A stretch of DNA of 5,458 nt from CAZWTD01 sp964637345 (GTDB lineage Bacteria; Patescibacteriota; Patescibacteriia; HK-STAS-PATE-3), in contig CAZWTD010000032.1 in NCBI GenBank assembly GCA_964637345.1, positions 1-5,458 on the forward strand, given 5' to 3'. The notes under the pieces were generated by a model. It saw only the letters and a program-made list of their open reading frames with translations. It was not told the origin of the DNA and searched no databases. This document shows positions 1-4,284 of this stretch, in pieces (position 1 is the stretch's first letter; the number at the start of each line of letters is the position of its first letter). Both the position numbers and the translations under genes were made by a program.

Positions 1-46
1 CGTGTGGGGGAAGGCCTTGATGTCAATACTCGGATGAGCAGAGGCT

Positions 47-75
47 AGCTTACGACAGACCGCAAATCCTGTCAA
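47..75 (-). promoter_or_regulatory. Weak promoter-like pair reading out of the left edge
   Basis: On the minus strand a perfect TTGACA (70-75) is followed, after 17 bases, by TAAGCT (47-52), which matches TATAAT at only three of six positions. It would drive a gene lying left of the window. A second minus-strand TTGACA sits at 21-26, but its -10 region would fall at or beyond the window edge. The first TTGACA overlaps the 3' arm of the hairpin assigned as the methyltransferase terminator, so one of the two readings may be coincidental. No coding start is visible in bases 1-102 on the minus strand. Confidence 0.2.
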
Positions 76-96
76 GGGCTATCGACCTGGACAGAA
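60..96 (-). terminator. Probable intrinsic terminator after the methyltransferase gene
   Basis: Read on the minus strand, TTCTGTC (96-90) pairs with GACAGGA (73-67), giving seven pairs including one G-U. Inside, AGG can pair with CCT around an eight-base loop. A short T run (TTT, then GCGG) follows. The hairpin begins six bases after the TAA stop of the methyltransferase gene, where a terminator is expected. The T tract is weak, so it may pause or process RNA rather than terminate efficiently. Confidence 0.45.
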
Positions 97-102
97 CCCT
101 TA

Positions 103-996
103 TTAACTCGGCTTCTCCATCATCGAATCCCAGTCCCACGCCAGCTCATTGAGAAGTGGAATCCGAGCAATTCCCCGGTCGATTGCGCCGAGGAGCCGGA
201 GCATCGCCGGATCAGGATTCATCGTTCGCCGAAAGACGCGCGACAGGACTACGATGACATTTGCATAAAACTTTTTCGTGTAGTCGACCGGAGTAATGCG
301 CACCTTCGTAAAACCGGCGCCGAGAAAAAGCTTCTTCAAGCGTCGTCGAGAAAAGCCCATCGTCTCATCGTCGGCCTTCGACTTCGGCTCGCCCGGATTC
401 CGCCGTCGGATGATCGCCCGAAGACCGACAATGAGCGGCCAAAAGGCATAGAAAAACCAGCTGGCCGGTTCGCGAAGAACAAGAACACAGCCGCCGGGCT
501 TTGTGACGCGGGCGAGCTCGCGCATACCGGCCTCTGGGTTGGGAAGGTGATGGAGGCTCGCGACCATGAACACGCCATCGAAGCTCGCGTCACGGAAGGG
601 AAGATTTTCGGCATCTGCGACGACGAAGAGATTCCGTTCAGCAACTCCAGCCTTCACGGCAAAATCCCGAGCCCGTTGAACAGAACCGGGAGCGATATCG
701 GTTTCTACGACCGTGTAGCCTTGCTTCATGAGCTCAAGCGCAAAGCGGCCGTCGCCGCCGCCAACCTCAAGATAGCGCTTCCCGTCTTTTCCGCGCTCAA
801 CGATTGGCCCGAAGAGCGACATCTCGGAAAACCCGCCCATAAGAATCCGCTCTTCGGCAAAATGGGCAGCGCGGTGGGTGTAGGTTTCGCTATCGATTTT
901 TTTCACATCCGAAAGTTCGGCTGGGAGGCAATGATAGACTCCGTCCTTTGGCTGCATTGATTCACGTAGGACTTCGCTGGCAATAGATTCGTTCAT
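103..996 (-). CDS. Class I SAM-dependent methyltransferase (Methyltransf_11-like), substrate unknown
   Basis: A 297-residue protein with a Rossmann-type SAM-binding fold. Motif I is LEVGGGDGRF (residues 77-86), the acidic residue expected to bind the SAM ribose is Asp100 (VVETD), the adenine-contact region is around DAENLPF (128-134), and motif IV/V is FDGVFMVASLHHLPNP (139-154), followed by TKPGG (165-169). The HHLPNP stretch and KPGG loop are typical of the Methyltransf_11/UbiE-like group that acts on small molecules or lipids. After the core comes an unusual hydrophobic segment (WFFYAFWPLIVGLRAII, 180-196) ending in three arginines. This could be an amphipathic or membrane-touching helix, suggesting a lipid or other membrane substrate (inference). 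The C-terminal third has no motif I recognise. The ATG start has no Shine-Dalgarno sequence. The gene lies 57 bases after the transporter gene on the same strand, so it is probably the last gene of the trmD transcript. The fold is secure; the substrate is not. Confidence 0.85.
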   Translation of the reverse strand: MNESIASEVLRESMQPKDGVYHCLPAELSDVKKIDSETYTHRAAHFAEERILMGGFSEMSLFGPIVERGKDGKRYLEVGGGDGRFALELMKQGYTVVETDIAPGSVQRARDFAVKAGVAERNLFVVADAENLPFRDASFDGVFMVASLHHLPNPEAGMRELARVTKPGGCVLVLREPASWFFYAFWPLIVGLRAIIRRRNPGEPKSKADDETMGFSRRRLKKLFLGAGFTKVRITPVDYTKKFYANVIVVLSRVFRRTMNPDPAMLRLLGAIDRGIARIPLLNELAWDWDSMMEKPS

Positions 997-1053
997 CGAA
1001 GGCGAAACAACAACTCGGCTAGTCTGCCTGAAAAATCACGGCTTGGCAAGCTC

Positions 1054-2355
1054 CTACTCAGTACTCAGGCGGTGATGACGATAGAAGTGGAGGCCCTGAA
1101 AGGCCGCGACGAGAATGATCACCCCGAGCACAAGAATAATGAGATGCATCGATACGAGCTCGGCAACCGCGCCGATGACGAGGACTGGGATGATGCCAAG
1201 GAAATTGATAACCGTGTAGAGCGCACCAAACACCCTCCCCCGCTCTTCATCCGGCGTGAGCTCGTGGAGTGCGGTTTGAGCTGGAATGATTATGAATGGA
1301 TCGGCGAACCCGGAGAGGAAGGCGAGGGCGGCGACAACGAATTTCATGAGCAGCCCGGCTTCAACTGCAGTCGCGCCGGCGCCCAGACTTGTTTCCGCTC
1401 CCGGCCAAAGCGCGATCAGGAACAGCGCGACCCCGTCAAGGATCATTCCGATGTTAATAAGACAATGCTTCGGAATCTTGTGCTTCAATCGGTTTACAAT
1501 CAAGACCCCGGCAACCGCTCCGAGCCCTGTCGGAAGAATGAGGAAGTAGCTAATCTGTTCAATCGTCAGACGAAAGACATCTTGCGCGAAGGACGGAACG
1601 AGTGAGACGAATCCCCGCTCAATCGAAAAAACAATTCCAATCTGGAGAATGACGAACAGAACGACCTTGTGCCTTCGAATAAAGGATAGCCCCTTTTTCA
1701 AACGATCCCAGAAAAGACGGAGATCCCGGAAAGGATTCGCCTCCGGCCGATCGATCTTCTTGAGGTGGTCAACGAGGGAAGGAAGCCGACTCACGAGGAA
1801 GGCCGCGATGAGATACAACACGATAGCGAGGAGAAAAGTTCCTCGATCACCAAAACGACCGAGCATCGGACCGGCTAAGGTGTAGCCAATTAAGAAGGTA
1901 GCGTAGCCGGTGAACGAGTAAAAACTGTTGGCGGTAAAAAGTTGCTCCTTCTCGACGAGCGACGGGATTGAGGCGACTTCAGCCGGACTGAAAAACTGGG
2001 CGACTACCGCAATAAAAAACGCGATAATGATGAGAGCTGTCGGGTGATGCGCAAAGGCAATAACGACGAGAACGAGAAGGACGCGCAGCAGGTTCGACGT
2101 GACGAGAATCGTTCGGCGGTTGAAGCTATCTGCGATGACGCCGGCGTACGCGGACAAGAGGATTGGTGGAATCGCGACGACGGCAATAAAAACACTGACA
2201 ATGAAGGGCGAATGCGTTAGCTCGTTGAGGATAATGACAAGGCTAAAATTCAAAAAATTCTCCGAGATCTTCGCGGAGACTTGAGCCAGCCAGAGTTTTA
2301 AAAAATTCCGGTTCCGAAGAATACTCTCATAACGATGGAAAAAGGGCAGCCTCAT
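1054..2355 (-). CDS. Major facilitator superfamily transporter (MFS_3/DHA3-like), probable exporter
   Basis: A 433-residue integral membrane protein with about 12 hydrophobic segments: six between residues 33 and 190, a charged central cytoplasmic loop (about 191-229, rich in Lys, Arg and Asp), and six more between 230 and 420. The N-terminal NRNFLKLWLAQ (15-25) and the loop after the second segment, AGVIADSFNRRTIL (71-84), match the MFS motif A pattern seen in proton-driven drug or siderophore exporters of the EntS/DHA3 type. A related loop, ELTPDEERGRVFG (365-377), precedes segment 11 and is also typical of this subfamily. The likely job is proton-coupled export of a small molecule, but the substrate cannot be read from the sequence. 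The ATG overlaps the trmD stop as ATGA (2352-2355), implying translational coupling; a GGAA lies about 12 bases upstream. It ends in TAG. Length is normal and nothing looks broken. Confidence 0.88.
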   Translation of the reverse strand: MRLPFFHRYESILRNRNFLKLWLAQVSAKISENFLNFSLVIILNELTHSPFIVSVFIAVVAIPPILLSAYAGVIADSFNRRTILVTSNLLRVLLVLVVIAFAHHPTALIIIAFFIAVVAQFFSPAEVASIPSLVEKEQLFTANSFYSFTGYATFLIGYTLAGPMLGRFGDRGTFLLAIVLYLIAAFLVSRLPSLVDHLKKIDRPEANPFRDLRLFWDRLKKGLSFIRRHKVVLFVILQIGIVFSIERGFVSLVPSFAQDVFRLTIEQISYFLILPTGLGAVAGVLIVNRLKHKIPKHCLINIGMILDGVALFLIALWPGAETSLGAGATAVEAGLLMKFVVAALAFLSGFADPFIIIPAQTALHELTPDEERGRVFGALYTVINFLGIIPVLVIGAVAELVSMHLIILVLGVIILVAAFQGLHFYRHHRLSTE

Positions 2356-3023
2356 GCGCTTGGGTGCTTCCGATAGTGCGCCTTTCGCCAGGCAGTAATC
2401 GCTCGATGGTCGCCGCTAAGGAGTTCCTTCGGGACTCGCTTGCCTTTATAAACCTCGGGACGGGTGTAGTGGGGGTATTCAGCTTGGGCGAGATCGTGCG
2501 AAAAAGTTTCATCTTTCGATGATTCGTCATCGCCAAGCACGCCCGGTATGAGCCGCGTCACCGCATCGACGATCACTAGCGCGGGCAATTCTCCTCCGGT
2601 CAACACATAGGGACCGATTGAGAGCTGACGGTTGACGAGTCCGCGGACCCGTTCGTCAAAACCTTCGTAGCGTCCGGAAACGAGGATGATTTGATCAAGA
2701 CTCATCAATTCACGGGCGATCTTCTGCGTGAAAAACTCGCCTTGCGGACTAAGGAGAATGATCTGCTTTTTCTTCGATTTCGGAGGAAGCGATCGGCCGA
2801 CTATATCGCGCAAGGCTCGATCAATCGGCTCAACCTTCATGACCATACCCGGACCACCCCCGTAGGGACGATCGTCCGTCGTATGGTGCTTATCGGTCGT
2901 CCAATCTCGAAGATTATGGACCCGAAGATCGAGGAGGTGTTTTGCCTGAGCCCGTTTGAGAATACTCTCTCGGCCGTACGCGGCAACCAGCTCGGGAAAA
3001 ATCGTGAGAACATCGATGCGCAT
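2352..3023 (-). CDS. trmD: tRNA (guanine37-N1)-methyltransferase TrmD
   Basis: A 223-residue SPOUT-family enzyme that methylates N1 of G37 beside the tRNA anticodon using SAM, preventing +1 frameshifts; it acts in the cytoplasm as a homodimer. Diagnostic motifs are present in order: MRIDVLTIFPE (1-11), DDRPYGGGPGM (50-60), LLSPQG (90-95), SGRYEGFDERV (116-126), the trefoil-knot SAM loop SIGPYVLTGGELPA (135-148), DAVTRLIPGVLG (153-164) and PHYTRPEVYKGKRVP (184-198). Arg157 matches E. coli Arg154. The catalytic Asp169 of E. coli appears to align with Glu172, with Asp171 beside it. The protein stops about 30 residues earlier than the 255-residue E. coli enzyme and lacks the end of the C-terminal helical domain. 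The frame is open to an ATG at 3077, but family alignment and a TACAAT box just upstream favour the ATG at 3023. It is followed by the transporter gene with an ATGA overlap. No rimM lies upstream and no rplS downstream. Confidence 0.97.
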   Translation of the reverse strand: MRIDVLTIFPELVAAYGRESILKRAQAKHLLDLRVHNLRDWTTDKHHTTDDRPYGGGPGMVMKVEPIDRALRDIVGRSLPPKSKKKQIILLSPQGEFFTQKIARELMSLDQIILVSGRYEGFDERVRGLVNRQLSIGPYVLTGGELPALVIVDAVTRLIPGVLGDDESSKDETFSHDLAQAEYPHYTRPEVYKGKRVPKELLSGDHRAITAWRKAHYRKHPSA

Positions 3024-3035
3024 AGTGCTATTGTA
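3024..3035 (-). promoter_or_regulatory. Probable trmD promoter -10 element, leaderless start
   Basis: On the minus strand TACAAT (3035-3030) matches TATAAT at five of six positions and lies six bases before the trmD ATG at 3023. Transcription starting about seven bases after the hexamer would begin at or within a base of the start codon, giving a leaderless mRNA. No good -35 hexamer is present at 16-18 bases, and no Shine-Dalgarno sequence precedes the ATG. The element sits downstream of the terminator-like hairpin at 3101-3132, consistent with separate transcription of trmD. Confidence 0.5.
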
Positions 3036-3100
3036 TCGTGAAGACCTGAACTGCACCACCCCAACCATTCGAGGCACGCCATGACAGTTTTTTTAACCAC

Positions 3101-3132
3101 AAACAGAAAACCCCGGATAACGGGGCCTTCTG
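3101..3132 (-). terminator. Intrinsic terminator-like hairpin between the KH gene and trmD
   Basis: The minus-strand RNA CAGAAGGCCCCG (3132-3121) pairs with CGGGGUUUUCUG (3115-3104) around the loop UUAUC, giving a 12-pair stem with two G-U pairs. On the plus strand those two positions are mismatched, so the structure suits minus-strand RNA only. It begins 13 bases after the KH stop codon. UUUG follows the full stem, and UUUU follows the GC-rich core, so it can act as a terminator or attenuator. It suggests that trmD is not simply co-transcribed with the KH gene. Confidence 0.65.
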
Positions 3133-3145
3133 TTAGAAATTTTCC

Positions 3146-3602
3146 TTAGAGCTTGAGATCGTCCACTGCGGTCGGGTCGTCGGGCGTTGCGATGGCATCG
3201 GAAGACTCGGCGGCCNNNNNNNNNNNNNNNNNNNNNNNNNNNNNNNNNNNNNNNNNNNNNNNNNNNNNNNNNNNNNNNNNNNNNNNNNNNNNNNNNNNNN
3301 NNNNNNNNNNNNNNNGCGGCCTGTCGGGCCATCCGGTCGCTCTTCCGAAACCCTTCGGGCTCGAAAATCTTCAGGTTGACGCGAGCGTGATTCTTCGCCC
3401 CGACAACGCGAAGCAGCGTACGGATCGATTTCGCGGTCTGTCCGGATCGGCCGATCACTTGGCCGAGATCCTGAGGATTCACCTTAAGCGTAATCAACAC
3501 GCCCATCTCATCGACGGATCGGTCGGTTGATACATCCTCTGGACGATCAACGATTGCTTTGACTACGTACTCGACAAATTCTTGGTCGCTCTGCTTATCC
3601 AT
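3146..3602 (-). CDS. khpA: KhpA-like KH-domain RNA-binding protein, interrupted by an assembly gap
   Basis: The N-terminal 84 residues form a single type II KH domain close to KhpA/YlqC: EFVEYVVKAIVDRPEDV (8-24), LKVNPQDLGQVIGRSGQTAK (39-58) with the RNA-binding GxxG loop GRSG (51-54), then IRTLLRVVGA and VNLKIFEPEG. In Firmicutes KhpA pairs with KhpB to bind RNA and affect cell division and envelope growth; whether it does so here is unknown. The frame is lost at a 100-N gap (3216-3315), but left of the gap a clear in-frame tail ends DDPTAVDDLKL and a TAA stop at 3146-3148. The known bases total exactly 119 codons, so the true gap length must be a multiple of three (possibly zero or negative). 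The acidic, Ala-rich tail makes the protein longer than the usual 75-80 residues. The start is fixed by an in-frame TAA seven codons upstream. The gene lies between rpsP and trmD, the normal khpA position. Confidence 0.9.
3216..3315. other. Assembly gap (100 N), probably of unknown or zero true length
   Basis: Exactly 100 N, the conventional placeholder for a gap of unknown size. Taken literally it breaks the KH reading frame. The six bases GCGGCC end the left flank and also begin the right flank. Collapsing them gives ...MARQAAESSD... in frame, so the two sides may directly overlap. Confidence 0.95.
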
Positions 3603-3701
3603 GAGCTTCGTCTCTGTGTGTTACTAGGGAGCGGACTTCCCAGCTGTCGACCTTTGTTCTTCGTACACGGCCGTGAAGCCGTTACGCAGGCTGGCGAACG
3701 G
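3603..3701 (-). other. Structured 5' leader of the KH gene
   Basis: About 100 bases separate the predicted transcription start from the KH ATG, long compared with the leaderless-looking neighbours. On the minus strand it can fold CCGTT-CGC...GCG-T-AACGG (3701-3679; eight pairs, one bulged base), then an inverted repeat CAC-GGCC-GTG (3675-3666), then GGGA...TCCC (3641-3627, seven-base loop). No Shine-Dalgarno, T tract or known riboswitch or ribosomal-protein-binding motif is recognised. It may be a regulatory leader or simply untranslated spacer. Confidence 0.3.
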
Positions 3702-3705
3702 AATC

Positions 3706-3735
3706 AGCGTACCGAAAAAAGCCCTCGAGTGTCAA
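3706..3735 (-). promoter_or_regulatory. Candidate promoter for the KH gene
   Basis: On the minus strand a perfect TTGACA (3735-3730) is followed after 18 bases by TACGCT (3711-3706), a three-of-six match to TATAAT. The -35 hexamer lies inside the loop of the terminator-like hairpin that follows rpsP. The predicted start near 3699 would give a leader of about 97 bases before the KH ATG. Confidence 0.4.
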
Positions 3736-3746
3736 TGAGGTCTTTT
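3715..3746 (-). terminator. Intrinsic terminator after rpsP
   Basis: On the minus strand AAAAGACCTC (3746-3737) pairs with GAGGGCTTTT (3726-3717), interrupted by one A/G mismatch, around a ten-base loop, and ends in a run of six T. It starts 16 bases beyond the rpsP TAG stop. The A-rich 5' arm pairing with the T run is typical of intrinsic terminators. The plus-strand reading also ends in TTTT, but no plus-strand gene ends nearby. Confidence 0.6.
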
Positions 3747-3762
3747 CACTACGACGATTCTG

Positions 3763-4104
3763 CTAGGCCGCTGGGGCTTCCGGAGCAGCAGGCGCAGCTT
3801 CTGGGGCCTTGCTTTCTCCCGCTTCTGCCTTGGCTTTCACGCTTCCCCGAGCAATCTTCTTCCCGTCGATAAGCTTTGCGTCAACGAGGAGATTGTGGAC
3901 AGTCGAGGAGGCAGACGCACCTTTACTGAGCCAATGCTTAATCCGTTCTGTCTTCAATTCAACAGTCGCCGGCTTCGTGTGAGGATTTACATGACCAAGC
4001 AGTTCAAGAAAGGTCCCGACAGTATCTCGGGCTTTCTCAGACACAATGATCCGAAAAGTTGGCTTTTTCTTCTTCCCTGAGCGGGTGAGTCGGATGGTTA
4101 ACAT
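3763..4104 (-). CDS. rpsP: Small-subunit ribosomal protein bS16
   Basis: A 113-residue protein of the 30S subunit that binds 16S rRNA and stabilises assembly of the body. The start MLTIRLTRSGKKKKPTFRII, then VSEKARDTVG (21-30), LELLGHVNP (33-41), ERIKHWLSKGA (53-63) and TVHNLL (68-73) follow the bS16 fold. The EKARDT variant in place of the usual DSRNARNG-type loop is what I associate with Patescibacteria. Residues 1 to about 85 are the conserved domain. The last 25 or so form a low-complexity tail of Ala, Pro, Glu and Lys (ESKAPEAAPAAPEAPAA), making the protein longer than the roughly 80-residue E. coli form. The gene is first of the rpsP-KH-trmD series. It is preceded by a TTGACA/TAGGAT promoter so close to the ATG that the mRNA may be leaderless, and followed by a terminator-like hairpin. 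It is transcribed away from smc. Confidence 0.97.
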   Translation of the reverse strand: MLTIRLTRSGKKKKPTFRIIVSEKARDTVGTFLELLGHVNPHTKPATVELKTERIKHWLSKGASASSTVHNLLVDAKLIDGKKIARGSVKAKAEAGESKAPEAAPAAPEAPAA

Positions 4105-4112
4105 ACTGGCCT

Positions 4113-4140
4113 ATCCTACCGAATAAGCCAGGAATGTCAA
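4113..4140 (-). promoter_or_regulatory. Promoter of rpsP, possibly leaderless
   Basis: On the minus strand a perfect TTGACA (4140-4135) is followed after 16 bases by TAGGAT (4118-4113), a four-of-six match to TATAAT. Only eight bases separate the -10 from the rpsP ATG, so transcription would start at or one to two bases before the start codon. The same bases include AGGA, nine bases before ATG, which could instead be a Shine-Dalgarno sequence if transcription starts further upstream. The two readings exclude each other. Confidence 0.5.
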
Positions 4141-4188
4141 GGGCATTGCATCAGACAGGAGTATCACAGGCCAGATCTTCGCCATTTC

Positions 4189-4217
4189 TTGGAGCTTCTC
4201 CCTTCCTTTGATACACT
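4189..4217 (+). promoter_or_regulatory. Candidate smc promoter
   Basis: TTGGAG (4189-4194) and TACACT (4212-4217; four of six matches to TATAAT) are separated by 17 bases. They lie in the 180-base region between the divergent rpsP and smc genes. The predicted start near 4224 leaves about 60 bases of leader before the smc ATG at 4285. Confidence 0.4.
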
Positions 4218-4229
4218 ATATGGGTTTCG

Positions 4230-4246
4230 GGCGCCGGAGAAGCGCC
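4230..4246 (+). other. Small GC hairpin in the smc leader
   Basis: GGCGC (4230-4234) pairs with GCGCC (4242-4246) around CGGAGAA. A purine-rich GGAG sits in the loop, about 45 bases before the smc ATG, too far to serve as its ribosome-binding site. No T run follows, so it is not a terminator. The 38 bases between the hairpin and the ATG contain no recognisable Shine-Dalgarno sequence. Confidence 0.3.
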
Positions 4247-4284
4247 GATCGTCTGAATTCTTCACCCAGCCTCTTAAGCCACTC

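Noticed and set aside
1..48. Possible tail of a plus-strand gene (15 codons ending in TAG at 46-48)
   Set aside because: Too short to judge; any reading frame has a fair chance of staying open this far, and no conserved motif is visible.
547..960. Plus-strand open frame opposite the methyltransferase gene
   Set aside because: The opposite strand encodes clear methyltransferase motifs through the same bases; this frame has no family features.
1072..1605. Plus-strand open frame opposite the transporter gene
   Set aside because: Its highly charged, Asn/Glu/Arg-rich translation is the antisense of membrane segments, and the sense strand is a convincing MFS protein.
3024..3077. Upstream ATG at 3077 as the trmD start
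   Set aside because: It adds 18 residues with no family match. TrmD proteins begin at MRIDVLTIFPE, and the TACAAT box would lie inside the longer reading.
3093..3145. Extension of the KH gene to 3093 in the frame that reads through the 100 N literally
   Set aside because: The N run is a placeholder. The Arg-rich tail obtained that way would run through the terminator-like hairpin, while the alternative frame gives a sensible acidic tail and a TAA at 3146-3148.
3620..3645. GGGAAGTCCGCTCCC in the KH leader resembles the GAGGAAAGUCCGGGCUCC start of RNase P RNA
   Set aside because: Only a dozen or so bases look alike, the coding region starts about 25 bases later, and no other RNase P conserved region is present.
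3582..3872. Plus-strand open frame spanning the KH leader and the rpsP end
   Set aside because: It overlaps the rpsP coding end, terminator and promoter in antisense and has no conserved features.
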